Origin: CAYQMF01 sp964418595
GTDB taxonomy: Bacteria > Planctomycetota > UBA1135 > UBA2386
Assembly (NCBI GenBank): GCA_964418595.1
Contig: CAYQMF010000009.1
Span: 1 to 64,000, forward strand
DNA length: 64,000 bases
Direction: 5' to 3'
How positions within the stretch are numbered: the stretch's first letter is position 1; the number at the start of each line of letters is the position of its first letter. Made by a program: the position numbers and the translations under genes. Below are positions 47,895 to 56,198 of the stretch, in pieces. The notes under the pieces were generated by a model. That model had not been told where the DNA came from, made no database searches, and saw nothing but the letters and a program-made list of their open reading frames with translations.

Positions 47895-50618
47895 ATGACC
47901 ACCACGACGACCAAGAAGCAGAAGGCGACCCCGAAGGGTCCTGCCCGCGGCCGACCGCTCGTGATCGTCGAGTCGCCCGCCAAGGCGCGCACCATCGGCA
48001 AGATCCTCGGCTCCGGCTTCGTGATCGAGGCCAGCATCGGCCACGTCCGCGACCTTCCCCCCAACGCCTCGGAGGTCCCGCCCGCGCTCAAGGGCGAGAA
48101 GTGGGCGCGTCTGGGCATCGACATCGCCTCGGACTTCAAGCCGCTCTACGTGGTGCCCAAGGAGAAGCGCGAGCAGATGCGCAAGCTCAAGGCGGCGCTG
48201 GGCGAGGCGAGCGAGCTGTACCTGGCGACCGACGAAGACCGCGAGGGGGAGTCCATCTCCTGGCACCTGTTGCAGGAGCTGAAGCCCAAGTGCGAGGTCA
48301 AGCGCCTGGTGTTCCACGAGATCACGGAGGCGGCGATCCGCGAGGCGCTCGCCAATCCGCGCGACCTCGACGAGGCGCTGGTGGAGGCGCAGGAGACGCG
48401 CCGGCTCGTGGATCGGCTGTACGGCTACTCCGTGTCGCCGCTGCTGTGGAAGAAGATCAAGCCGCGGCTGTCGGCCGGGCGCGTGCAGAGCGTGGCGGTG
48501 CGGCTCATCGTCGAGCGCGAGCGCGAGCGGATGAGCTTCGTGGCCGCGGAGTACTTCGACCTCACCGGCACCTTCGAGAACAAGGCGCAGGCGAAGTTCG
48601 ACGCGGAGCTGCACAGCGTCGGCGGCCGGCGGGTGGCGAGCGGCAAGGACTTCGATCCCGACACCGGCAAGCTGAAGGCGGGTGGCGAGGACGGTCCGCT
48701 GCACCTGCGGCAGGCCGACGCCGAGGCGCTGGTCGCGCGCCTGCGCGGCAAGCCGGCCAACGTCGAGTCGGTCGAGAGCAAGCCGTACACGGAGCGGCCC
48801 TACCCGCCCTTCACCACGAGCACCCTGCAGCAGGAGGCCGGGCGCAAGTTGCGCTTCGCGGCGCAGCGCACCATGCGCGCGGCGCAGCGGCTGTACGAGA
48901 ACGGCTTCATCACGTACATGCGCACCGACTCGACGACGCTGTCGAGCGAGGCGCTGGCGGCGGCGCGCGCACACATCGGCACGAGCTACGGCAAGGAGTA
49001 CCTGCCCGCCGAGCCGCGCATCTACAAGACCAAGGTGCGCAACGCGCAGGAGGCGCACGAGGCGATCCGGCCGGCGGGCGCGCGCTTCCAGCACCCGCGC
49101 GAGCTGCCGGGCACGCTCGGCGACGACGAGCGGCGCGTGTACGAGCTGATCTGGAAGCGCACGGTCGCGAGCCAGATGAAGGACGCGCACGGCATGCGCA
49201 CGACGGTGGTGCTCGCCGTCGGCGACGCGCGCTTCCAGGCCAGCGGCAAGACCATCGAGTTCGCGGGCTATCGCCTCGCCTACGTGGAAGGCAGCGACGA
49301 CGCGGAGGCCACGCTGGCCGACGCCGAGCGCATCCTGCCCACCGTCGCGGTCGGCGAGGCGGTGGCCACCAAGGAGATCCGTGCGGTGGGACACACCACG
49401 CAGCCGCCGGCGCGCCTCACGGAAGCGACGCTGGTGAAGGAACTCGAGGCGCGCGGCATCGGCCGGCCGTCGACCTACGCGTCGATCATCGAGACCATCC
49501 TGTCGCGCGACTACGTGTTCAAGAAGGGCACGGCGCTGGTGCCGACCTTCACCGCGTTCGCAGTCACGAATCTCCTCAACGGCCACCTTCACCACCTCGT
49601 CGACTACGCCTTCACCGCCAAGATGGAGGAGGACCTCGACGTCATCAGCAACGGCGACGCACGCCGGCTCGACTACCTCAAGCGCTTCTATCACGGCAAC
49701 GGTTCGCCCGGCCTCGAGCCGACGCTGGCCAAGGCCGACGGCGAGATCGACCCGCGCGTCGTGTGCGGCATCAAGCTCGGCGAGGACGACGGCACCCTGG
49801 TCGAGGTGCGCGTGGGCCGCTACGGCCCGTTCCTCTCCAAGGGCGACCAGCGCGCCAGCGTGCCCGACGAGACGCCGCCCGACGAACTGACGCTGGAGCG
49901 CGCGCTCGAACTGCTCGCCAAGGGCGCCGAGGGGCCCAAGTCGCTCGGCGAAGACCCGGAGACGGGGCTCCCGGTGTACGTGAAGGTCGGCCGCTTCGGT
50001 CCCTACCTGCAGCTCGGTGAGCTGGTCGACGGCGAGGACAAGCCGAAGATGGCGTCGCTGCTCAAGGGCATGGAGCCGGAAACCATCGACCTGCCGACGG
50101 CCCTGCGCGTGCTGTCGCTGCCGCGCACGCTCGGGACCAAGGCCGATGCCGAGGGCAAGGAGCATCCGGTGGTCGCGGCGAACGGTCGCTTCGGCCCCTA
50201 CATCAAGTGCGGCAAGGACACCCGCAGCATCCCGGTGGACGAGTCGCCCATCGAGATCACGCTCGCACGCGCGCTGCAGTTGCTGGCCGAGCCCAAGCGC
50301 GGCCGCGGCGGCGCGAGCAGCGCGCCCAAGCTGCTGAAGGAACTCGGCACCAGGCCCGGCACGGAGGTCGCGGTGCGGGTGCTGGATGGGAGATACGGCC
50401 CGTACGTCACCGACGGTGAGACCAACGCGACCGTGCCGAAGGGCGAGAGCCCCGACGCGCTCACCATGCAGCGCGCCATCGAGCTGATCGAGGCGCGCGC
50501 GGCGCGTGGGCCGGCGAAGAAGAAGGGGCGACGCGGCGGCGGGGCGAGGGCCAAGGCGCCAGCGAAGAAGGCGGCGAAGAAGGCGCCAGCCAGAAGCAAG
50601 GCCACGAAGAAGGCCTGA
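47895..50618 (+). CDS. topA: DNA topoisomerase I (type IA) with Lys/Ala-rich tail
   Basis: The 907-residue enzyme relaxes negative supercoils by single-strand passage. The Toprim domain opens PLVIVESPAKARTIGKILG and has ATDEDREGESISWHL with the metal-binding Asp-x-Asp. The active-site tyrosine is Tyr341 in FITYMRTDSTTLS. HTTQPPARLTEATLVKEL and GIGRPSTYASIIETI mark the rest of the core. The C-terminal third carries Topo C-terminal repeats (VGRYGPFLSKGD, VGRFGPYLQLGE, NGRFGPYIKCGK, DGRYGPYVTDGE) in place of zinc fingers. The last 30 residues are Lys/Ala-rich, resembling histone H1-like tails. The ATG at 47895 was preferred over an upstream in-frame TTG at 47850, which would lie in the -35 box. 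Confidence 0.96.
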   Translation: MTTTTTKKQKATPKGPARGRPLVIVESPAKARTIGKILGSGFVIEASIGHVRDLPPNASEVPPALKGEKWARLGIDIASDFKPLYVVPKEKREQMRKLKAALGEASELYLATDEDREGESISWHLLQELKPKCEVKRLVFHEITEAAIREALANPRDLDEALVEAQETRRLVDRLYGYSVSPLLWKKIKPRLSAGRVQSVAVRLIVERERERMSFVAAEYFDLTGTFENKAQAKFDAELHSVGGRRVASGKDFDPDTGKLKAGGEDGPLHLRQADAEALVARLRGKPANVESVESKPYTERPYPPFTTSTLQQEAGRKLRFAAQRTMRAAQRLYENGFITYMRTDSTTLSSEALAAARAHIGTSYGKEYLPAEPRIYKTKVRNAQEAHEAIRPAGARFQHPRELPGTLGDDERRVYELIWKRTVASQMKDAHGMRTTVVLAVGDARFQASGKTIEFAGYRLAYVEGSDDAEATLADAERILPTVAVGEAVATKEIRAVGHTTQPPARLTEATLVKELEARGIGRPSTYASIIETILSRDYVFKKGTALVPTFTAFAVTNLLNGHLHHLVDYAFTAKMEEDLDVISNGDARRLDYLKRFYHGNGSPGLEPTLAKADGEIDPRVVCGIKLGEDDGTLVEVRVGRYGPFLSKGDQRASVPDETPPDELTLERALELLAKGAEGPKSLGEDPETGLPVYVKVGRFGPYLQLGELVDGEDKPKMASLLKGMEPETIDLPTALRVLSLPRTLGTKADAEGKEHPVVAANGRFGPYIKCGKDTRSIPVDESPIEITLARALQLLAEPKRGRGGASSAPKLLKELGTRPGTEVAVRVLDGRYGPYVTDGETNATVPKGESPDALTMQRAIELIEARAARGPAKKKGRRGGGARAKAPAKKAAKKAPARSKATKKA

Positions 50619-50622
50619 GCGG

Positions 50623-51564
50623 TCACGGCCGCAGCTCGACGATCCGCTCCGCCATGTCGGCCGGCAGATCGACCGCGAACCGCATGACCTCACCCGTCAC
50701 CGGGTGTGCGAAGCCCAGCTCCGCCGCGTGCAGGAGGATGCGGGGCGCCGGCAATGCCTCGCCGGCGTGGTCGCGCGTGTACGGGCGCTCGCCCAGCAGC
50801 ATGTGGCCCGCCTCCGCGAGATGGATGCGGATCTGATGCGTCCGGCCCGTCTCGAGTCGGCACGCGACCAGCGTCGCGCCGCGCAGGCGTTCGACCACCT
50901 CGACGTGGGTGATCGCCTCCTTGCCGATGCGCTCGTTGTGGGTGGCACCACGCCGGCCATCGCCGCGATCGTCGACGAGGAACGAGCGCAGCGTGCCTGC
51001 TTTCGCGTCGCCGTGCACGAGCGCGAGGTAGCGGCGATGGACGGTGTGCCGGCGCAGTTGCTGCGCGAGGCTCGTCTCCGCCTGCTCCGAGCGCGCGAAC
51101 ATCAAGAGCCCGGTCGTGTCGCGGTCGAGACGGTGGACGACACGCACCTTGCCGCCGAGTGCTTGTGCCACGAGGCGGTCGAGCGTCGGGCCCGCGCTCG
51201 CCGCAGAAGGCCGGCGGTCGCGCCCGCCCTTGGCCTCGAAGGGGACCGTGTCGATGCCCGCGGGCTTGTCGACCACGACCACGTGGCGGTCGACGAAGGC
51301 GAGGCGCTCGGCAGGCAAGGCAGCGGGCGACGCAACGAGACCCGCCGTCTTGCGCGACACGGCGATGGTCACGTCCACGCCGCCCGCGATCGTCGCGCCC
51401 GCGTCGGTGACCACGGCGCCGCCGACGCTGACCTTCCCCCGCTCGATCAGATCCCGCAGGGCACTCCAGCTCAGCTCGGGGCGGAACGTGCGCAGGACGC
51501 GGTCGAGCCGATCCGGTGTGGCCGCAGGGGCTCGCGTGAAGGTGCCGTCGCGAGGGTCGATCAT
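50623..51564 (-). CDS. RluA-family pseudouridine synthase
   Basis: The 313-residue product starts at 51564 (MIDPRDGTFTRAP). An N-terminal S4 RNA-binding domain (LSWSALRDLIERGKVSVGG) precedes the catalytic domain, whose motif VVHRLDRDTTGLLMFAR has the nucleophile Asp147. LETGRTHQIRIHLAEAGHML is the second conserved block. Enzymes of this family isomerise uridines in 23S rRNA or tRNA; which site is used cannot be told (RluD- or RluC-like). It converges with topA, 4 bp apart, and diverges from the NfeD gene across 136 bp. Length is typical. Confidence 0.94.
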   Translation of the reverse strand: MIDPRDGTFTRAPAATPDRLDRVLRTFRPELSWSALRDLIERGKVSVGGAVVTDAGATIAGGVDVTIAVSRKTAGLVASPAALPAERLAFVDRHVVVVDKPAGIDTVPFEAKGGRDRRPSAASAGPTLDRLVAQALGGKVRVVHRLDRDTTGLLMFARSEQAETSLAQQLRRHTVHRRYLALVHGDAKAGTLRSFLVDDRGDGRRGATHNERIGKEAITHVEVVERLRGATLVACRLETGRTHQIRIHLAEAGHMLLGERPYTRDHAGEALPAPRILLHAAELGFAHPVTGEVMRFAVDLPADMAERIVELRP

Positions 51565-51700
51565 CGCAGCGCGAGCAAGGCTAGCCGCGCCGTGAATGGA
51601 TTCCTCGCTGCGCGGCATGCGGCGCCGTCCCTGCGAAACAACGGCGCCGAACAGCGCACCGACTCCGCTACACTCCGCCCCGACCCGAGGAGACAAACCC

Positions 51701-52135
51701 ATGGACCTGGCCGCATCGACGTGGTGGTGGATCGCGAGTGGCGCCCTGGTGGCACTCGAGCTGGCGACCGCGACCTTCTATCTCCTGATGCTCGCCGTCG
51801 GCACCGCCGCGGCCGCGATCGCCTCACACGCAGGCCTCGATGTCACCGGACAGCTGGTGACCGGCGCGATCGTGGGTGGCGGCGCGGTGTTCGCCTGGCA
51901 CCTGCGGCGCAGCGCCGCGCCGCCGCCGCCGCACGCGAGCGAGAACCCCGACGTCAACCTCGACATCGGCATGCAGGTGCACGTCGAGCAGTGGCAGGCC
52001 GACGGCACGGCGCAGGTGAAGTACCGCGGCGCCACGTGGGCCGCGCGCTTCGACGGCGAAGGCCAGGCGACGCCGGGCCCGCACAGGATCCGCGCCGTCG
52101 ACGGCAGCCGCCTCCTCCTGACCAAGACCTCCTGA
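51701..52135 (+). CDS. NfeD-like membrane protein
   Basis: The 144-residue protein has two membrane helices (WWWIASGALVALELATATFY and a second near 52-70). They are followed by a small soluble beta-barrel of OB type (residues about 85-140, VHVEQWQADGTAQVKYRGAT, FDGEGQ), the short NfeD architecture. NfeD proteins pair with SPFH/stomatin proteins at lipid microdomains, and the next gene is exactly such a protein, 35 bp downstream. A good purine-rich GAGGAGA precedes the ATG. No serine-protease domain is present, so it is the short form. Confidence 0.92.
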   Translation: MDLAASTWWWIASGALVALELATATFYLLMLAVGTAAAAIASHAGLDVTGQLVTGAIVGGGAVFAWHLRRSAAPPPPHASENPDVNLDIGMQVHVEQWQADGTAQVKYRGATWAARFDGEGQATPGPHRIRAVDGSRLLLTKTS

Positions 52136-52170
52136 CCCCGCGCTCCGAAGCACAAGGACCCAATCGAGCC

Positions 52171-53085
52171 ATGGAATACGTCGCCATCACGCTGGTCGTC
52201 ATCGCCGCCCTGTTCATCGTGCGCGCGATCAAGGTCGTCCCGCAGCAGAACGCGTGGGTGGTCGAGCGCCTGGGCAAGTACCACGCCACGCTCACGCCGG
52301 GCCTCAACTTGCTGGTGCCGTTCGTCGACCGCGTGTCGTACCGGCACTCGCTGAAGGAGATCCCGCTCGACGTGCCGAGCCAGATCTGCATCACCAAGGA
52401 CAACACGCAGCTCACCGTCGACGGGATCCTGTACTTCCAGGTCACCGACGCGATGCGCGCGAGCTACGGCTCGTCGAACTACGTGCTCGCCATCACGCAG
52501 CTCGCGCAGACCACCCTGCGCTCCGTGATCGGGCGCATGGAACTCGACAAGACCTTCGAGGAGCGCGAAGCGATCAACGCGTCGGTGGTCACCGCCCTCG
52601 ACGACGCCGCGCTCAACTGGGGCGTGAAGGTCCTGCGCTACGAGATCGCCGACCTCACCCCGCCCAAGGAGATCCTGCACGCGATGCAGCAGCAGATCAC
52701 CGCCGAGCGCGAGAAGCGCGCCCTGATCGCGGCGTCCGAGGGTCGCCGCCAGGAGCAGATCAACATCGCCACCGGCCAGCGCGAGGCCTTCATCGCGCGT
52801 TCCGAGGGGGAGAAGCAGGCCGAGATCAACAAGGCGCAGGGCGAGGCCGCTGCGATCACCGCGGTCGCCGAGGCCACCGCCGGCGCCATCCGCCAGATCG
52901 CCGCGTCCATCGAGGAGCCCGGCGGCCACGAGGCCGTGCAGCTCAAGGTCGCCGAGAAGGCGGTCGAGGCCTACGGGCGCCTGGCGCAGACCAACAACAC
53001 GATGATCGTGCCCGGGCACATGGGCGAGGTCGCCGGCCTGATCGGCACGGCGATGGCGCTGATGAAGAAGAAGCCCGCGGAGTGA
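52171..53085 (+). CDS. SPFH/stomatin-family protein (QmcA-like)
   Basis: The 304-residue protein has an N-terminal membrane helix (VAITLVVIAALFIVRAIKVV), the SPFH/PHB domain (PQQNAWVVERLGKYHATLTP, DNTQLTVDGILYFQVTD, VIGRMELDKTFEEREAIN) and a coiled-coil region with EGEKQAEINKAQGEAAAI. Such proteins oligomerise on the membrane and organise microdomains, often controlling FtsH or other membrane proteases. It is coupled to the NfeD gene, its usual partner. Full length and no odd features. Confidence 0.95.
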   Translation: MEYVAITLVVIAALFIVRAIKVVPQQNAWVVERLGKYHATLTPGLNLLVPFVDRVSYRHSLKEIPLDVPSQICITKDNTQLTVDGILYFQVTDAMRASYGSSNYVLAITQLAQTTLRSVIGRMELDKTFEEREAINASVVTALDDAALNWGVKVLRYEIADLTPPKEILHAMQQQITAEREKRALIAASEGRRQEQINIATGQREAFIARSEGEKQAEINKAQGEAAAITAVAEATAGAIRQIAASIEEPGGHEAVQLKVAEKAVEAYGRLAQTNNTMIVPGHMGEVAGLIGTAMALMKKKPAE

Positions 53086-53107
53086 GGGGCGCCTCGCCGC
53101 GAACGCA

Positions 53108-53881
53108 TTGCAGCCCGTGTCCCTGATCGAGGTCTACGCGAACCAGTACCGCTGGCGACGCTGGCCGGCGGTCTACCGACACCTGGGCAACCTCGCCGGT
53201 GCGCGCGTCGTCGACCTCGGGTGCGGGATCGGCGACCAGTCGGCCGACCTGGCCCGGCTGGGCGCGGACGTGCTGGGGGTCGATGCCAACCACGAGGTCA
53301 TCGCCCACGCCACGTCGCGTGGCATCGCGAACGCGAGGTTCGTCTGCGCGGGCATCAGCGACGTCGCCGCGCATCGGCCGGCGTGCGACGGCGTCTGGGC
53401 CAGCTTCACGGCGGCGTACTTCGCGGAATGCGACGACCTGCTCCGCGTGGTGGCCGGCGTGCTCGCGGCCGATGGATGGCTCGCGTTGACGGAACTCGAC
53501 GACCTCTTCGGGCATCGGCCGCTCGCCCCGCACTGGGTCTCGCTCGTCGAGCGGTACTACGCGCAGTCGCTCGCGCAGGGGCGGTACCGCTTCCGGTCGC
53601 ACGAGCACGTGGTCGGGCGCCTGGTCGAGCGCGGCTGGCGCGTCGAGGTCGACACGGTGCTCGACGACGACGAGTTCGCCTTCCTCGGCCCCGCGGCCCC
53701 GGAGGTCCTCGCGGGTTGGAAGACGCGACTCGCGCTGATGATGCCGCACTTCCTCGATCGCTTCGGCGACGAGGCGCGAGGGTTCGACGTGGCCTTCCTC
53801 GACTGCCTCGCGTCCGCCGCGCACCGGTCGGAGTCGCGCGTGTGGTTCCTCCTCGCCCGTGCGCCGGCTGCGCGACGGTGA
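53108..53881 (+). CDS. Class I SAM-dependent methyltransferase
   Basis: The 257-residue protein has the SAM-binding motif I VVDLGCGIGDQSADLARLG, the acidic ribose-binding end of strand 2 in VLGVDANHEVI, and CDGVWASFTAAYFAECDDLL for motif IV. The remaining part resembles UbiE/COQ5-type small-molecule methyltransferases. The start is uncertain: TTG at 53108 (22 bp after the SPFH gene) or the in-frame GTG at 53117. No signal peptide is present. The substrate cannot be inferred. It may be co-transcribed with the NfeD-SPFH pair, but no functional link is evident. Confidence 0.87.
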   Translation: MQPVSLIEVYANQYRWRRWPAVYRHLGNLAGARVVDLGCGIGDQSADLARLGADVLGVDANHEVIAHATSRGIANARFVCAGISDVAAHRPACDGVWASFTAAYFAECDDLLRVVAGVLAADGWLALTELDDLFGHRPLAPHWVSLVERYYAQSLAQGRYRFRSHEHVVGRLVERGWRVEVDTVLDDDEFAFLGPAAPEVLAGWKTRLALMMPHFLDRFGDEARGFDVAFLDCLASAAHRSESRVWFLLARAPAARR

Positions 53882-53891
53882 CGGCCTGGCG

Positions 53892-55295
53892 TCAGTTGCC
53901 GAGCGTGGCCCGCAACCCCGTGGCGACCTCGAGCATCGGGTTGGCACCCGAGCCGAGCGAGACCCCCTGCAAGGAGATGCCGAGCCCCATCAGGCGCGGG
54001 TTGTTGGGAATCGGAACGAGCATGCTCGCCCGACCCTGCTGCACGGTCGCGTTGCCGAGTAGCACGGGAGGCGGCGCAGTCGCGAGCAGCAGCTCGCCGA
54101 AGCCCGTCACGACGACGCCGCACCCGAGCGACCCGAGCGCTTCGGCACCGAGGAACACGGCGGTGACGCCGCTGGCGATCGTCGAGGACGCGAGCGCGAG
54201 CGACATGCTGCCGCCGAGCGGCGTGCCCGGTGCGGCGGGATAGAGGATGCCGCCGTTCAATGCGCAACCAGGCAGGAGCACGAACGGCGCCGGCACCGGC
54301 ACCACGATCTCGTAGATCGCTCCCGTGTCCAACCCGGTGACCACCGTGCCCGGATGAAGGGCGGTGTTGCCCGCGCCGCGGAGTCGCCCGATGTGCACGG
54401 AGTTGGGCGCGTCGACCGCCACCGTCGCCGCACCGACGATCGTGCCGAACAGCCCCGCGCTCTGCGCCCGCGCTTCGACCTTGCCGCGCGCCGTGAGCGA
54501 GAACGCGTGCACCGACCGTCCCGCCGGCACCGTGACCGTCACGGTGTCCACCTGCTGGATCGAGGCCTGCTCCGGAATCGTCGTCACCGACTCCACGGCG
54601 ATGCGGCGCGCGATCGCCCGCCCGAACACGGTGCCCTGCACCGACAGTTCGGCCCGCCCATAGGTGCCGTTCGGATCGCCGAAGCTCTCGGCCGCCAGGA
54701 TCGAGCCGGCGATCGAGACCGGCAACTCCAACGTCTGCGCCACCGGACTGTCGATCTGGAGCCGGTCGGAGAGACACCACGTTCCTTCCGCGATGCGGGT
54801 GAAGGACGCCCCGCCGGAGAACCCGCCGCCAGCGGCGCGCACGTTGGCGCTGAGCTGGCCACGCATGACGCCGTAGTCGACCCGCTGCACGACCTGCGGG
54901 CCGCAGAAGTCGACGACCGGCACGGGGCAGATGCGGAAGAGCCCACACACCGCCCGCAACGCCTTGTCCGGTGCGTCGGTGAAGTCGAGCTGCAGTTGCG
55001 CCCGGAAGTCGGGAGCGTCGTACAAGACGTTGGTCGCCACGAGCGCCGTGATCGCCTTGCGCAGGAGGTCGTCCGGCAGCGCCATGCCGAGGATGGGCAC
55101 GGTCATGCAGTAGGAGATCTTGATCGAACTCGTCGCGGCGAAGTCGACCGGCTGGAGGAGGTCGTCGGCCCCCTGACGGGCGTCGACGAAGGAACAGCGC
55201 TGGGCCGGGAGGGGGATCGCGGCGGCCAGAGCGACGAGGAGGGCGAGCGAGGACCAGGGGGTTGCCCCCCCACGGATCGGAGCGGCGGATCGCAT
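53892..55295 (-). CDS. Secreted protein with C-terminal beta-sandwich module
   Basis: The start at 55295 (MRSAAPIRGG) gives a signal peptide cleaved at LPA/Q; a start at 55331 is less likely. The 467-residue mature chain has five Cys in the first 200 residues and strand-rich sequence throughout. The C-terminal 110 residues (GTPLGGSMSLALASSTIASG, VVVTGFGELLLATAPPPVLL, RASMLVPIPNNPRLMGLGIS, VSLGSGANPMLEVATGLRAT) form a module I recall as frequent at the ends of secreted proteins in uncultured planctomycetes. A related segment occurs in the protein at 6419-7048. No catalytic motif is visible. The 292 bp between it and the ECF sigma gene holds no gene or clear promoter. Confidence 0.8.
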   Translation of the reverse strand: MRSAAPIRGGATPWSSLALLVALAAAIPLPAQRCSFVDARQGADDLLQPVDFAATSSIKISYCMTVPILGMALPDDLLRKAITALVATNVLYDAPDFRAQLQLDFTDAPDKALRAVCGLFRICPVPVVDFCGPQVVQRVDYGVMRGQLSANVRAAGGGFSGGASFTRIAEGTWCLSDRLQIDSPVAQTLELPVSIAGSILAAESFGDPNGTYGRAELSVQGTVFGRAIARRIAVESVTTIPEQASIQQVDTVTVTVPAGRSVHAFSLTARGKVEARAQSAGLFGTIVGAATVAVDAPNSVHIGRLRGAGNTALHPGTVVTGLDTGAIYEIVVPVPAPFVLLPGCALNGGILYPAAPGTPLGGSMSLALASSTIASGVTAVFLGAEALGSLGCGVVVTGFGELLLATAPPPVLLGNATVQQGRASMLVPIPNNPRLMGLGISLQGVSLGSGANPMLEVATGLRATLGN

Positions 55296-55587
55296 GCGCC
55301 TGACAGCGCCGACGGCGTGGGTTCGTTGCACGAGGACTGCCCGCGAACCGACGACGAGGTGCCCACGCAGGGCGACCCGCGCGAGCTGCGCATCGACGCG
55401 AGGCGAACACGTTCGCGATCGCCGGCGCTCCCCGCACGATCGTGCAGGACTGCCTCCGGTACCGCGAGGCCTATCGGGGCCAGTAGCCGTGCCACGACCG
55501 AGCGCCGCGGAATCGCCACCCCCGCTCGTTCAGGAACCCTCTCCTCGGCGCCCGATGCACCATCACGATCAGCTACGCTCGCCTGCG

Positions 55588-56196
55588 ATGTCCAGCGATC
55601 GGCTACCCCATGACCGAGCCCTGGCCGGCGACCACGATGCCTGGCAGGGGCTGATCGACACCGTCGGACCGGCTTGGTTGCTGGTGGCGATCCGTGCGCG
55701 CATGAGTCCGGCGCTGAAGCAGCGCTACGAGCCCGAGGATGTGCTGCAGGAAACGCTGCTGCATGCCTGGCGCGACCGAGCGCGGTGTCGTTGGCAGGGG
55801 GTACGCGCGTTTCGCGCGTGGCTGCTGGAGATCACCGACAACCGGCTACGCGACCTCGCCCAGCACGACGGGCGCGTCAAGCGCGGCGGCGGCAGCCATG
55901 CAGCGCACGTGCAGTTGCCCGAGGAGGCGCTGCCGCCTGGCACGACGACGCCCGGGCGTCTCGCCGCATGGCGCGAGCAGGCCGAGTCGATGCACGCGGC
56001 GCTGGGTACGCTCCCCGACGAACTGCGTGAAGTCGTGCGGTTGCGCCTGTTCGAAGAGCTTCCCATGGAGGCCGTCGCGGCGCGCCTCGGCATCGGGCTC
56101 TCGGCAGCCAAGCACCGCCTGCGCAAGGGCGCCGAGCTGTTCCGCCGCCGCGTGCGCCTCGCGACGACATCAGAGTCGCGGCCGGCGGGTGCCTGA
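55588..56196 (+). CDS. ECF sigma factor, protein-kinase-associated type
   Basis: The 202-residue protein has sigma region 2 (RYEPEDVLQETLLHAWRDRA, GVRAFRAWLLEITDNRLRDL) and region 4 (LGTLPDELREVVRLRLFEEL, ARLGIGLSAAKHRLRKGAEL). The gene is 2 bp upstream of a Ser/Thr kinase gene. In Planctomycetota such ECF groups are controlled by the neighbouring kinase rather than by an anti-sigma factor; no anti-sigma gene is present here. The start at 55588 precedes region 2 by about 12 residues; the longer frame to 55294 is not supported. Confidence 0.92.
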   Translation: MSSDRLPHDRALAGDHDAWQGLIDTVGPAWLLVAIRARMSPALKQRYEPEDVLQETLLHAWRDRARCRWQGVRAFRAWLLEITDNRLRDLAQHDGRVKRGGGSHAAHVQLPEEALPPGTTTPGRLAAWREQAESMHAALGTLPDELREVVRLRLFEELPMEAVAARLGIGLSAAKHRLRKGAELFRRRVRLATTSESRPAGA

Positions 56197-56198
56197 CC

